A stretch of DNA of 64,000 bases from Leisingera aquimarina DSM 24565 (GCF_000473165.1 NZ_KI421504.1:4155656-4219655); one strand, 5' to 3'; positions 1-9,345 are shown, counted from the first letter of the stretch. A program made the numbers and translations. Notes: generated by a model not told the origin, from the letters alone.

Positions 1-104
1 GGATTCCTGATGTGAATCCTCAGAAGTCAGAGTTCTGCAACAACGCCACATGGGAGTGAGATACCGGTTTGGGAAACCGAGGATCTGCGGCGCCACAGGC
101 CGGG

Positions 105-1121
105 TTATTTACCCCGGAACTGCCCCGGGCTTTGGCCTGTCCAGCGCCGGAAGGCGTCGCTGAAACTATTCAGCCCGGAGTAACCTAGGAGAAAGGCGAT
201 TTCGGCCAAGGCCAGGCCGCTTTCCCGCAGATAACGTATTGCCAGCGCCTTGCGCAGGTCCTCAAGAATGGTGAAGTAGCTGGTCCCCGATTGCGCCAGT
301 TTGCGCGACAGAGTCCGCGGGCTCATCCCCAGATCCGCTGCCACAGCGCCAAGCGTGGCCGATCCGCTGGACAACCGCGCAGAAACTGCGTCTTCGACCT
401 GTGCTGCAAGACCTGTGTTTTTGCGGCCCCGCGCCTGCCCATCCAGAAGCTGATCCCCATAGGACCGCAGCACGCGCAGCAGAACACGGTCGGCGCTGGT
501 CAGCGGCAGCTCCAGATCTTCCGGTCTGAAGACAAACCGGCTGGCCGGGGCGCCGAACTCCACCAGGCAGCCGTAGAATGCCGAGACTTCATCCCTTCCG
601 CCGTTGCGCTGATGGCTGAAGGCTGCCTTTTGCGGTTCAATCCGGGCTTCAGTTCCATCACGAAGGGCAGCAAAGAACACCGCTGCCAGAAATTCGATAT
701 ACTGATGTGCTTGCAAACCAGGCTCCGCCCTGCACGTCCAGGTGAACTCGCCGTGCGAGGCAAGGCGGGATGTATCCAATTCCCAGACATCGCTCATGAC
801 GCCGGCATAACGCGCGATGTTGCGCAAAAAGCAGCCGGCAGTCGGCGAACTCCGCGCGATGTAGCCCAAGAGCCCGGCCTGGCGCAGATCCGTTGCACTG
901 CCGAGGCGGAATCCGAATAAGGGGTCGCCGGTCAGTTCCGCCGCCCGTTCGAAAAAACCCGCAATTGCGGCAAAAGGCGCTGCGGGATCTTCCTGGTTCA
1001 GCAGCGCCTGGCCAAAACCGGTTCCGGCAAAAACTGCCGCAGGCGTATAGTCGCGGGCCAGAAGATGGCGCGCGGCCAGCTGGGCAAAAATGGCATTATG
1101 CGGTGCCGGAGTGGCGGACAT
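105..1121 (-). CDS. AraC-family transcriptional regulator
   Basis: Predicted DNA-binding regulator of about 338 residues. The first two thirds resemble the arabinose-binding-like N-terminal domain of OruR/ArgR-type AraC proteins. The last ~90 residues form a double helix-turn-helix, with the typical LGMSPRTLSRKL and ALAEIAFLLGYSGLNSFSDAFRRWTG segments. The start at 1121 is preferred to the longer ORF start at 1253. A strong GGAGGT lies 9 nt upstream, and the extra N-terminal residues are low-complexity and do not resemble the family. It is transcribed away from the DgoK-like kinase, which it could regulate, although nothing in the sequence proves that. The family is clear; the effector is unknown. 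Confidence 0.88.
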   Translation of the reverse strand: MSATPAPHNAIFAQLAARHLLARDYTPAAVFAGTGFGQALLNQEDPAAPFAAIAGFFERAAELTGDPLFGFRLGSATDLRQAGLLGYIARSSPTAGCFLRNIARYAGVMSDVWELDTSRLASHGEFTWTCRAEPGLQAHQYIEFLAAVFFAALRDGTEARIEPQKAAFSHQRNGGRDEVSAFYGCLVEFGAPASRFVFRPEDLELPLTSADRVLLRVLRSYGDQLLDGQARGRKNTGLAAQVEDAVSARLSSGSATLGAVAADLGMSPRTLSRKLAQSGTSYFTILEDLRKALAIRYLRESGLALAEIAFLLGYSGLNSFSDAFRRWTGQSPGQFRGK

Positions 1122-1482
1122 CTTGGCAGTACCTCCTGTCACTATTACGCGTGCGCCGCCTGTGTCCGGCGCGGCACAAGCCACCGGGCTTCCGGTTCCC
1201 GCGATTCGCACCGCCGCCCCTGGCCGGGGCTGTACGGGATTGACAGAGTGCAAGGCCGACGATGCCTTAACACTAATGGATTTTGCGGACCGGGCGCAGA
1301 GCTGGACACCCTGTCTTTTGCATAAATCCCGGGCGCGTTAGCCTATGGCGCGTATACTTGCGGATAGCACCTTCGCCATACGGGTATTCAGGCCGATACC
1401 GGCGGGCGGGGTGCCCGCTTGCCGGAACAGAGAATCAGCGCCATAAGCCCGGCAACGCAATGGCACAGGAAGTGAGGGCATC
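1122..1482. other. Divergent intergenic region
   Basis: 361 nt between the AraC gene and the DgoK-like gene, which are transcribed away from each other. It should hold both promoters. No convincing ORF, repeat or clear operator was seen. Confidence 0.5.
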
Positions 1483-2325
1483 ATGCAGTCTCCCCGCAAC
1501 GGCACCGGCTGGCTGGCCGCAAATCTGGACGGAGACACGCTTTCGGCCTGGGAAATGGCCGGCAGCAAAGCGGGGCCGGCCCAAGTGCTGCGCCTGCAGG
1601 ACAGCCACCCGCCTGCGCTGGCGGCAGCGTTGCGGCAGGTCCTGGGCGGCACGCCGCGCCCGGTGCTGCTGGGCGGCACTGCCCTGGCGGCGCCGCATCC
1701 GGCACCGGTGCGGCCGGCGGAGCTGCATGTGGCCAAAACGGTGTTAGACGGCATGCCGGTTCATGTCCTGCCAGGGCTGAGCCAGGCCGCACCCTGCGGG
1801 CTGATGCAGGGCCCCGTGGCTGCTGTCAGCGGCTTCTTGCGGCTGAACCCGGATTGGGACGGGGTCATCTGCCTGCCGGGCATGGTGACCCATTGGGTGC
1901 AGGTGAGCGCGCGCGAAGCTGTCAGTTTTCAAAGTGCTCTGACCGCTCAACTGGCACAAGTTTCGATACAGGGCATGGCGCTGGAGGCGGCAGGAGCCTG
2001 GGACAGGGCAGTATTGGCAGAGGCGGTGGCAGACGGCATTGCCAAACCCGAGCAGCTGGCGGCGCGGCTGGCTTCGGTTCAGGCGGCAGCGGCGCTGAGG
2101 CAGATGCCTGATGAAGCTGCGCGGGCGCAGATCTGGGGCCATCTTCTGGGAGCCGAACTGGCAGCTGCCCGGCCTTACTGGCTGGGCCAGAACCTGACCC
2201 TGATTGCCGATCCGTCTCTGCAGGCTTTCTATACCGCGGCTTTGGGTGCGCAAGCGCTGCCGGTCACCTTGGCGGACCCTGGCCGCATGACGCTGCAAGG
2301 GCTGATCGGCGCCTGGCCAGGTTAA
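1483..2325 (+). CDS. 2-dehydro-3-deoxygalactonokinase-like protein
   Basis: 280-residue protein resembling the DgoK family, which phosphorylates 2-dehydro-3-deoxygalactonate in the DeLey-Doudoroff galactose pathway. The supporting core is around residues 105-150: an SGFL segment followed by DGVICLPGMVTHWVQV, matching the family's DGVICLPGTHTKWV-type motif, then an F(Q/T)(S/T)xLTxxL segment. The usual MRGEETQ-like stretch just upstream is degenerate (LMQGPVAAVSG), so substrate or activity may differ. GGAAG/GAGG-like ribosome-binding sequence precedes the ATG. No aldolase (dgoA) partner is adjacent, which is unusual for the pathway. Confidence 0.65.
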   Translation: MQSPRNGTGWLAANLDGDTLSAWEMAGSKAGPAQVLRLQDSHPPALAAALRQVLGGTPRPVLLGGTALAAPHPAPVRPAELHVAKTVLDGMPVHVLPGLSQAAPCGLMQGPVAAVSGFLRLNPDWDGVICLPGMVTHWVQVSAREAVSFQSALTAQLAQVSIQGMALEAAGAWDRAVLAEAVADGIAKPEQLAARLASVQAAAALRQMPDEAARAQIWGHLLGAELAAARPYWLGQNLTLIADPSLQAFYTAALGAQALPVTLADPGRMTLQGLIGAWPG

Positions 2326-2526
2326 ATGTACCGCCTGCCAGCCTTCGCCGCCGCGGCAGTCAGCGTCCAAGACTGTTTCATCAAGGCAGAAAACCCGGAA
2401 GTTCCAAGACACACCGAAGCCCTCCCGCGCCTGCAGATGTGCCGGCTGTGCCACGCCCAACGGGCACAGGCTTTCCGTCAGGAAGGCCGGAGCCGGGCGG
2501 GAGCGCGCCGCGGCTACCGGGACTAT

Positions 2527-3327
2527 TCAAGTTTCTGCCTTATAACGGTTTCCCTTGCCGGGCGGAGTTTCCGGCGGGCCCGCAAAACACTGGGCGATGC
2601 GCATCCAGCTGGCGGCGGCCTCGCCTGACAGCTGCAGACCGGTGTCGGCAAGACTGCGCACCTGCGTGACCACCCGGGCAAACTCCACCGCCGTGCCTTT
2701 GACAAATCCCGTTTCCTGCGGCGCGTTCCAGTCCCAGACCGCCCCGGACGGCCCGGTCAGTTGCACAAACGGCGCAGGCTCCGGCACCTCCAGCCCGCGG
2801 TTGCGGAAACTCCAGCCGTAGGTTGCCACCCCCAGATGCGCGATGTTGCGGATGCGGTCCTGCTCTTGCCGCTCCCGCCCCAGCAGGTCAAACACCTCCT
2901 GTCCATGCGCCCAGGTCTCCATCTGCCGGGCAGTGACCGAACTGAGCGCGCTCATGTCCGGCCCGATCCATTTCAACCGCTGTTTGGGATCCGCCTTGGC
3001 AAACGCATCGGCACAAGTCTCCGCCCCGAGCCGCCAGACTTCAAACAGCGCCCGGCCCGACAGGCCGTTCAGCCAGGGAAATTGACAGTTCAGGATGGGC
3101 TTTCCCTCCTGCATGTCCCGCAGCACCGGAGCGATAAAGGCGGCAAAGGCCTCGTCTCCCTGCAACGCCGCCTCCGCCGCGGCGTTGAACAGATGCAGAT
3201 GCCCCAACACATGATCAATGGTCCACCCCTTGAACTGGGTCGCGCGGTGGAAGCCCGCCTCTGGCAGATCCTCCAGAATGGCCGCCAATGCGCGGCTTTC
3301 GGCACGGAAATCTTCGGCCTGCTGCAT
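2527..3327 (-). CDS. TIGR03084-type metal-binding protein (DinB/maleylpyruvate isomerase fold)
   Basis: 266-residue protein with the features of the TIGR03084 family, related to the mycothiol-dependent maleylpyruvate isomerase N-terminal/DinB four-helix fold. Likely metal-binding histidines occur in the DHVLGHLHLF segment (about residues 39-48) and in METWAHGQEVFD (about 136-147). The family function is unknown. It is convergent with the upstream DgoK-like gene and followed on the same strand by nothing obvious. Its neighbour at 3419 is on the same strand but about 90 nt upstream, so co-transcription is possible. Confidence 0.75.
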   Translation of the reverse strand: MQQAEDFRAESRALAAILEDLPEAGFHRATQFKGWTIDHVLGHLHLFNAAAEAALQGDEAFAAFIAPVLRDMQEGKPILNCQFPWLNGLSGRALFEVWRLGAETCADAFAKADPKQRLKWIGPDMSALSSVTARQMETWAHGQEVFDLLGRERQEQDRIRNIAHLGVATYGWSFRNRGLEVPEPAPFVQLTGPSGAVWDWNAPQETGFVKGTAVEFARVVTQVRSLADTGLQLSGEAAASWMRIAQCFAGPPETPPGKGNRYKAET

Positions 3328-3418
3328 GTCTGTTCCCCGGTTGCGTTCAGCGGCAGACTAGCGGCAGGGCCATCAGGCCAGAACCCTGGACTACACGTCA
3401 CAAACGGAAGAAAGGCGT

Positions 3419-4432
3419 TCAGACCCCGGACATTGACCGGAATGCGCGCCCGGCAGCCTCGAAGTTGCGGCAGAGCGGCGCGGTAAGCTTGGACTGCGCG
3501 GCATAATAGGCGCCGGTGCGGCACAGCTGCGCGGCGAACTCCGGATGCACGCCGGCGTCATCATACTTGCGCACCCGCTCCTGGCTGAGCCAGCCGCGGC
3601 TCTTGACCTCTTTCCGAATCAGCTCCAGCCGCTGGATGCAATGCAAGGCGGTGTAGGCCGAAAGATACTCCAAATACGCGCCGATCTCATGGCCGCAGCC
3701 TGGGTCAAAAGTCTCGATCATCACATCGGCCATCTTGTCAGGCGCGACCGGCCAGGTCTCGTCGCCGATCAGCCAGGCGAAATCCTCGGCCCCGTGGCGC
3801 AGGCCCGCATATTCGAAATCAAACCAGCGCACGAACCCGTCGTCCCCGATCGCGGCATTGCCTGCACGGCAGTCCCATTTCAGAAACTGAACTCCGGGCT
3901 GTTCCATGAATTCGGCCACTGCCGGATAGTCGAATGAATCGGGGATGCCCATGGAAAAGGCTTCCAGTGCCCCGACTGAGCTTACAAAATTGCGGATCCA
4001 GCTGCGGTTGGCGCCAAGATGCGGCAGGACGCTGTGCAGGTCCGTTTTGCGGGCTGCTGCCTGGATGCGGAAGATTGCGGCGCAGGCCTCTGCCGCCAGT
4101 TCCAGCTGGTCGCCCGGCTCATGTTCGATGATCTCTTCGCTGAGCCGGGTCTGACCGGTGTCTGATTGGAACAGCACATCGTTGTGAACACCCAGCACCT
4201 GCGGAATGTCATCGCAATGGGGGGCCAGCTGCTCAAGCACGAAGGCCTCCAGATGGGTGCGGCGGAAATTGGCGCGCAGGGTGGCGATCACGGTGCGGTC
4301 CTTGAAATGCAGCCGCAAGGAGGACCGCGACTTCCCGCCCGGCGCCGAGATATCCTGCGGCTCCTCGCCCAGAACTTCCCAGGCCGCCCCCGTGATATAT
4401 GCAGAGCGGTTGTCAAATCTGCCATCAGCCAT
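3419..4432 (-). CDS. Aminoglycoside-phosphotransferase-like kinase
   Basis: 337-residue protein resembling the APH/choline-kinase phosphotransferase superfamily. A catalytic-loop-like WDCRAGNAA segment corresponds to the family's HxDxxxxN motif but has Cys replacing the usual residue, and an RWFDFEYAG segment follows that matches the Mg-binding DFE. The N-terminal lobe contains a plausible ATP-binding Lys/Arg region but no clear nucleotide loop. The ATG at 4432 is chosen because an AAGGG sequence lies 8 nt upstream; the ATG three codons earlier would overlap that site. The substrate cannot be told; involvement in resistance is not implied. Confidence 0.6.
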   Translation of the reverse strand: MADGRFDNRSAYITGAAWEVLGEEPQDISAPGGKSRSSLRLHFKDRTVIATLRANFRRTHLEAFVLEQLAPHCDDIPQVLGVHNDVLFQSDTGQTRLSEEIIEHEPGDQLELAAEACAAIFRIQAAARKTDLHSVLPHLGANRSWIRNFVSSVGALEAFSMGIPDSFDYPAVAEFMEQPGVQFLKWDCRAGNAAIGDDGFVRWFDFEYAGLRHGAEDFAWLIGDETWPVAPDKMADVMIETFDPGCGHEIGAYLEYLSAYTALHCIQRLELIRKEVKSRGWLSQERVRKYDDAGVHPEFAAQLCRTGAYYAAQSKLTAPLCRNFEAAGRAFRSMSGV

Positions 4433-4794
4433 CCCTGGCACCCTTTTCCAGCCTGCCGCCCGAAACCGGTGCGGATTCCCCTTTGAGAGTTAACACCCTG
4501 GCAGCAAAAGGCGGCGCTTTTCGGGACAGATTTGGGCAATTCCCGTGCTTGGATGGCCGATTCGGACGGCGGCGGCTGGCCCGCACGGGTCAATTAGCGG
4601 CGAGATTAAAACAATGGCGCCCCCATCAGGCTGTTTGTTTCCGCGCGCCACCCCGTTCTTTGAAATATTGACTAAAATGCGGCGTAAGTTTGGCCTCTCC
4701 TGCCGGTTTCCCTACTCTCATTCAATCCGCGTTTGCAGCTCGCGAAAAGCTGCAGCGCCACTGTGATTCAAGATTCTTCTGGGGGTAGAAAAAC
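4433..4794. other. Divergent intergenic region
   Basis: 362 nt between the APH-like gene and the glycine-rich protein gene. It is more AT-rich near 4640-4770 and probably contains the promoter for the glycine-rich gene. No ORF or clear binding site was recognised. Confidence 0.4.
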
Positions 4795-6129
4795 ATGGGC
4801 CGGGGACATTCTTCATATGGCTGGGGGCGCGGGAATGCGTCCTGGGGCGGCAAGCAGGCTTGCGGCGGCAACAGCTATTACAACGGCGGCGTGCAAGGCG
4901 GGCATTTCGGACGCTGGTACAACAGCAACCTCTCTGACCGCTATGGCTGGAAAGGCAAGGACAGCAAAGCCTGGTGGCAAGACAAGGACCAGGACGGAAC
5001 CGGAAGCACCAAGGGATCCGGTGGGACTAAGGGTTCTGGCGGCTCCAATGGGTCCGGTGGCACCAAAGGCTCCGGCGGCTCCAACGGGTCCGATGGCACA
5101 AAAGGCTCCGGCGGCTCCAAAGGGTCCGATGGCACAAAAGGCTCCGGCGGCACCAAAGGCTGCGGTGGAACCAAGGGCTGGGGCGGCAAGGGCCACCACG
5201 GCAAGAAACACTGGTGGCACCGTGAAGAAGACGATTGGAACGGCCATGGAAGCGGTGGATCTGGCGGCACCGGAGGTTCCGGTGGCACGCATGGATGCGG
5301 CTCCGGCACAAAGGGCACTGGCACGGGCGGTTCGGGCACTGGTGGTTCGGGAACAGGCGGCTCGGGCACAGGCGGCACCAAAGGGAGCAGCGGGACTAAG
5401 GGAACTGGCGGAACCAAGGGCACCGGAGATGGCGGTGGCGATACCGGCAAAACCTCTGTCACCTTTGAGATCGGCGGCAATGGCGACCCCAGAGTCTCTG
5501 TCGAGGTGCTGCAGACCCCGCAGGGGCAGCTGTTCATCAAGATGGAGCCGACGTCCTGGAATGGCGAAGTTGCCGATATCGACGGGCTGTTCTTCAACAT
5601 GGCGGATGACGCCAGCGTCGACGGGCTGAATTTCTTCCCGGATGAAAACGCGCTGCCGGTCACAGGCCATGCGGCCAATGCCAACGCAGTCAATGCGCTG
5701 GACACCGGCACTACCGTGCCCGGCAATTTTGACGGCATGGTGCAATTCGGCCAGACGCCGGACAGCACCGACGGCACCGTCAACAATGCCAACTTTACCC
5801 TGTGGTCCGACGCCGGGCTGACGCTGGAGGATATCGACCTTAGCAGCATGTCGCTGGTAGTCAGCAACCCGGACGGCTCGCAGCAGGTGCTGGAGGGCGG
5901 GTACGATCCGGCGGCGGCGGCCAGCAGCGGTGCATCCTATGCCAATGGCGGGGTGACCGGTGACGGACTGAGCAACTGGTATGACGCCAACCTGACCGGC
6001 CAGTTCCAGGGCAACGGCACCGAGGCCGGCACCGAGGATGTCATGGCGCTGATGAACCAGCCGGTGGGCGGCACCATGCCCGGCAACGGAACCGAGGGCG
6101 GTGCGGAAGATCTTTATGAGATCGCTTGA
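4795..6129 (+). CDS. Glycine-rich repeat protein with C-terminal surface-type domain
   Basis: 444-residue protein of unknown function. Residues ~60-220 are low-complexity Gly/Ser/Thr/Lys repeats (GSGGTK, GSGGSN, later GSGTG), interrupted by a charged, Trp/His-rich island (WGGKGHHGKKHWWHREEDDW). Residues ~225-375 form a non-repetitive, acidic, beta-rich segment rich in Asn and Asp. A motif of the form WY(N/D)(S/A)NL occurs both near residue 41 and near residue 395. There is no cleavable signal peptide or membrane segment, so export, if any, would be by a leaderless route. The start ATG follows a GGGGG-containing sequence. A surface or matrix protein is a guess only. A long antisense ORF here is a shadow. 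Confidence 0.7.
   Translation: MGRGHSSYGWGRGNASWGGKQACGGNSYYNGGVQGGHFGRWYNSNLSDRYGWKGKDSKAWWQDKDQDGTGSTKGSGGTKGSGGSNGSGGTKGSGGSNGSDGTKGSGGSKGSDGTKGSGGTKGCGGTKGWGGKGHHGKKHWWHREEDDWNGHGSGGSGGTGGSGGTHGCGSGTKGTGTGGSGTGGSGTGGSGTGGTKGSSGTKGTGGTKGTGDGGGDTGKTSVTFEIGGNGDPRVSVEVLQTPQGQLFIKMEPTSWNGEVADIDGLFFNMADDASVDGLNFFPDENALPVTGHAANANAVNALDTGTTVPGNFDGMVQFGQTPDSTDGTVNNANFTLWSDAGLTLEDIDLSSMSLVVSNPDGSQQVLEGGYDPAAAASSGASYANGGVTGDGLSNWYDANLTGQFQGNGTEAGTEDVMALMNQPVGGTMPGNGTEGGAEDLYEIA
5008..5171 (+). repeat. Tandem repeat encoding GSGG(T/S)(K/N) units
   Basis: In-frame tandem array with an 18/36-nt periodicity built on GGCTCCGGCGGCTCCAA and GGCACAAAAGG-type units. Copies are imperfect but reading frame is preserved. 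Such arrays can change copy number by slippage or recombination. Confidence 0.8.
5311..5380 (+). repeat. Tandem 15-nt repeat encoding GSGTG units
   Basis: About four copies of a 15-nt unit (GGTTCGGGCACTGGT-like) inside the glycine-rich gene, distinct in period from the array at 5008-5171. Confidence 0.75.
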
Positions 6130-6157
6130 ACCGGCCTGACCTGTGCCGCACATCCAG

Positions 6158-6185
6158 CAAGAGGGCGCAGCAGGGCGCCCTCTTG
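6158..6185. terminator. Hairpin between convergent genes
   Basis: A perfect 11-bp stem (6158-6168 with 6175-6185) around a 6-nt loop lies between the stop codons of the glycine-rich gene and the methyltransferase. There is only a weak T-tract downstream, so it may act as a bidirectional terminator or an RNA-stabilising hairpin. Confidence 0.6.
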
Positions 6186-6200
6186 ACGTTTAAAACATTA

Positions 6201-7319
6201 TCAGGGCAGCGGATCCGTCTTGAACAGGCGGATTTTCAAGCCGCCATGCGCGACCGGGGCGCCAAAGGGCAGAAACGGCAGATTGGTCGCCTTGGCCAGC
6301 CCGGTTTCCGAGGTGACAATGCCCACACGCCAGCCGGAGAACCGTTCCTTCAGCACCTGTCCCAATGCGCCATAAAGGGCAAACAGCAGCTTTTTGTTGC
6401 CGATCCGCGCACCATAAGGCGGGTTGACGATGACCAGGCCGGGCGGGCCGTCCGGGCGTTGCAGATCACTGACTGCCGCCTGCAGAAACCGGGTGCAATC
6501 CGCCACGCTGGCGCGGCCCGCATTGGCCGCGGCCATTTCAACCGCGCCTTCATTGCGGTCGGAGCCGTGGAAAAACAGATCTGTCTCGCTAGCTTCACCT
6601 TGCTGCTTCAGCGCGGACCAGGCGCCGACGTCAAACGTGGCCAGCTTTTCGAACGCAAAGCTGCGGCTGCGGCCAGGCATCAGGCCTTTGGCGATCTCTG
6701 CCGCCTCGATCACAAAGGTGCCGGAACCGCACATCGGGTCCACCACCGGCTCATCCCCGGTATAGCCGCATTCCCGCAAGAACATGGCCGCAAGGTTTTC
6801 GCGCATCGGGGCTTTGCCGACAGCAGATTTATGGCCGCGCTTGTGCAGCCCCTCACCCGAGGTATCGACACTGAAGACGCAGAGGTTGTCCTCGATCCGC
6901 AGCTTGACCGTCACCTCCGCGTCTTTGGCGACAGGCGTGCCGAGGGTTTCGGAAATTGCTTTTTCCACCCGCTGGGCAGCAGCGCCGGCGTGGTAGATTT
7001 TGGACTTCTTGTTGGTGGCGACCTCCACCTTCACCGGCACATCCGGGCGCAGCACGTCGCCCCAGGGAAACTTGCGCGCGCGTTTGTCGAGCTGGGCCAA
7101 ATGGAAGGCGCGGAATTCGCCGATCCGGGCCAGCACACGGGCGGCGCCGCGCACCGACAGGTTAGCGCGCCAGACCTCGGGCCAGCCCCCCTGCACCGTG
7201 ACCCCGCCCGGAACCGCCTTGGGGGCGGCAAAGCCCAGTTCCTTGGCCTCGGCCAGCAGCGCCTGTTCCAGTCCCGGCGCTGCGGTCAGGAAAATCTCGA
7301 ATGTGCTTTCTTGCGTCAT
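6201..7319 (-). CDS. THUMP-domain rRNA (guanine-N2) methyltransferase, RlmL-type
   Basis: 372-residue SAM-dependent methyltransferase of the UPF0020 family, related to the N-terminal half of E. coli RlmL, which methylates 23S rRNA at G2445. The N-terminal ferredoxin-like/THUMP region spans about residues 1-160. The Rossmann methyltransferase domain follows, with SAM motif I at VVDPMCGSGTFVIEAA (about 190-205) and the catalytic NPPYG motif near residue 299. It ends normally. The gene is single-copy in type and has no operon partners here. Exact target guanosine is inferred from family. Confidence 0.88.
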   Translation of the reverse strand: MTQESTFEIFLTAAPGLEQALLAEAKELGFAAPKAVPGGVTVQGGWPEVWRANLSVRGAARVLARIGEFRAFHLAQLDKRARKFPWGDVLRPDVPVKVEVATNKKSKIYHAGAAAQRVEKAISETLGTPVAKDAEVTVKLRIEDNLCVFSVDTSGEGLHKRGHKSAVGKAPMRENLAAMFLRECGYTGDEPVVDPMCGSGTFVIEAAEIAKGLMPGRSRSFAFEKLATFDVGAWSALKQQGEASETDLFFHGSDRNEGAVEMAAANAGRASVADCTRFLQAAVSDLQRPDGPPGLVIVNPPYGARIGNKKLLFALYGALGQVLKERFSGWRVGIVTSETGLAKATNLPFLPFGAPVAHGGLKIRLFKTDPLP

Positions 7320-7596
7320 GCCGCCTCCTTAGCTGCAAAGCCTGCGCGCGGCGACTGTTTTTTCCGCAACCGCATAAGCGGAAAGTACCGTGGCGCCACA
7401 ACCGTTGATGCTGCAATGCGGCATGCTTTCCGCGCATCAATTCCGGCCGCGGAGAGTAATAATTTCCAATTAAAAACAGACGCATATGCATTACTAAAAA
7501 ATTAGTTTGACAACATATTCCAACCTATGAAAGCTCTATAGCAGTCAGGTGCAGTGCATGCACAACTGGCCTTAAGCGACTTTCAGGGAGGAAAAG
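7320..7596 (+). promoter_or_regulatory. Upstream region of the glycerol-type ABC operon
   Basis: 277-nt AT-rich region between the methyltransferase and the SBP gene. It contains a TTGACA at 7507-7512 (without a convincing -10 at ideal spacing) and a perfect 10-bp palindrome GTGCATGCAC at 7554-7563, 34 nt before the start codon. The palindrome could be an operator, but no known site was matched. Confidence 0.35.
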
Positions 7597-9330
7597 ATGC
7601 GTAAGTATCTTTTGTCCGCAGCTGCCGTTTGCGCGATGGTTGCCGGATCAAATGGCTATGCCGACGAAATGGCGGCCAAAAAATGGATTGATGAAGAATT
7701 CCAGCCGTCGGTGCTGACCAAGGATGAACAGCTGTCTGAGATGCAGTGGTTCATTCAGGCAGCCCAGCCGTTCAGCGGCATGGAAATCAACGTGCTGTCG
7801 GAAGGCATTCCAACGCATTCGTATGAATCCGAAGTGCTGACCAAAGCCTTTGAGGAAATCACCGGCATCAAGGTGAACCACCAGATCCTCGGCGAGGGCG
7901 AAGTGGTTCAGGCCGTGCAAACTCAGATGCAGACCAAGCGGAACCTCTATGACGCCTATGTCAATGATTCCGACCTGATCGGCACCCATTCGCGTCTGCA
8001 GCTGGCCTATAACCTGACCGACATGATGGCAGGCGACTTCAAGGACGTGACCAACCCCGGTCTGGACCTGGGCGACTTCATGGGAACCCAGTTCACTACC
8101 GGCCCGGATGGCGATCTGTACCAGATGCCCGACCAGCAGTTTGCGAACCTCTACTGGTTCCGCAAGGACTGGTTCGACCGCGAAGACCTGCAGGCCGCGT
8201 TCAAGGAAAAATACGGCTATGACCTGGGTGTGCCGGTCAACTGGTCCGCCTATGAGGACATCGCCGAGTTCTTCAGCACGCAGGTGAAGGAAATCGACGG
8301 CACCGCGATCTATGGCCACATGGATTACGGCAAACGCGCGCCGGACCTGGGCTGGCGGATGACCGATGCTTGGCTGTCGATGGCCGGCGCGGGATCGAAG
8401 GGTGAGCCGAACGGAGTGCCGATCGACGAATGGGGCATCCGCATGGAAGCCGGCACCTGCAACCCGCAGGGCGCCAGCGTCAGCCGCGGCGGTGCTGCCA
8501 ACGGCCCGGCTGCTGTCTATGCGATTCGCAAGTGGGACGAGTGGCTGCGCAAATACGCGCCTCCGGGTGCTGCGTCTTATGACTTCTACCAGTCGCTGCC
8601 GGCACTGGCACAGGGCAACGTGGCGCAGCAGATCTTCTGGTACACTGCGTTCACCGCCGATATGGTAAAACCGCAGTCCGAAGGCAACAACACCGTAGAC
8701 GAGAGCGGCACGCCCCTGTGGCGGATGGCCCCCTCGCCGCATGGCCCCTACTGGGAAGAAGGCCAGAAGGTCGGTTATCAGGACGTGGGGTCCTGGACTT
8801 TCCTGAAGTCCACGCCCGTCGACCGCGCGCAGGCAGCTTGGCTTTATGCCCAGTTCGTGGTGTCGAAAACCGTGGACGTGAAGAAATCGCATGTGGGTCT
8901 GACCTTCATCCGCGACAGCTCGATCAACCACGAAAGCTTCACCGAGCGTGCCCCCAAGCTGGGCGGCCTGGTCGAGTTCTACCGCTCGCCCGACCGTGTG
9001 GCATGGTCGCCGACCGGCGTTAACGTGCCTGACTATCCGAAGCTGGCCCAGATCTGGTGGCAGCAGATCGGTGACGTTAACTCGGGCGCCTTCACCCCGC
9101 AGGAAGCGATGAACCGTCTGGCCGAGGAAATGGACATCACCATGGCCCGGATGCAACGTGCGGACGAGCAGGCCAGCGTCTATGGCGGCTGCGGCCCGCG
9201 CCTGAACGAAGAAAAGGACGCGGAGTGGTGGTACGCCAATGGCGGCGCCAAGCCCCCGCTGGAGAACGAGAAGCCCGCAGGCCAGACCGTCAACTATGAC
9301 GAGCTGGTAGCCCGCTGGGCGACTGAGTAA
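7597..9330 (+). CDS. glpV: Glycerol-type ABC transporter substrate-binding protein (GlpV-like)
   Basis: 577-residue extracellular solute-binding protein with a Sec signal peptide (MRKYLLSAAAVCAMVAG..., cleavage likely near residue 23). It is unusually long for a sugar-type SBP, as is typical of the GlpV family that binds glycerol in rhizobial glpSTPQUV systems. It is the first gene of an operon with two ATPases, two permeases and a DUF2160 protein, an arrangement specific to this family. The GGGAGGAAAAG upstream is a strong ribosome-binding site. Here the SBP gene comes first, not last as in Rhizobium. glpR and glpD are not in the window, so the substrate is inferred from synteny. Confidence 0.85.
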   Translation: MRKYLLSAAAVCAMVAGSNGYADEMAAKKWIDEEFQPSVLTKDEQLSEMQWFIQAAQPFSGMEINVLSEGIPTHSYESEVLTKAFEEITGIKVNHQILGEGEVVQAVQTQMQTKRNLYDAYVNDSDLIGTHSRLQLAYNLTDMMAGDFKDVTNPGLDLGDFMGTQFTTGPDGDLYQMPDQQFANLYWFRKDWFDREDLQAAFKEKYGYDLGVPVNWSAYEDIAEFFSTQVKEIDGTAIYGHMDYGKRAPDLGWRMTDAWLSMAGAGSKGEPNGVPIDEWGIRMEAGTCNPQGASVSRGGAANGPAAVYAIRKWDEWLRKYAPPGAASYDFYQSLPALAQGNVAQQIFWYTAFTADMVKPQSEGNNTVDESGTPLWRMAPSPHGPYWEEGQKVGYQDVGSWTFLKSTPVDRAQAAWLYAQFVVSKTVDVKKSHVGLTFIRDSSINHESFTERAPKLGGLVEFYRSPDRVAWSPTGVNVPDYPKLAQIWWQQIGDVNSGAFTPQEAMNRLAEEMDITMARMQRADEQASVYGGCGPRLNEEKDAEWWYANGGAKPPLENEKPAGQTVNYDELVARWATE

Positions 9331-9345
9331 ACTTCTCCTCCCGGT

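Noticed and set aside
1-104. Hairpins GGATTC...GAATCC and CGGTTT...AAACCG at the window start
   Set aside because: Short stems without T-tract; context upstream is not visible.
4813-6153. Long minus-strand ORF (446 aa) opposite the glycine-rich gene
   Set aside because: It is the complement of a Gly/Ser/Thr-rich repeat and is Ala/Pro-rich without family features; the plus-strand gene has a ribosome-binding site and a sensible start.
7507-7540. TTGACA promoter upstream of the SBP gene
   Set aside because: No -10 hexamer at 16-18 nt spacing; kept only as a low-confidence note in the upstream region.
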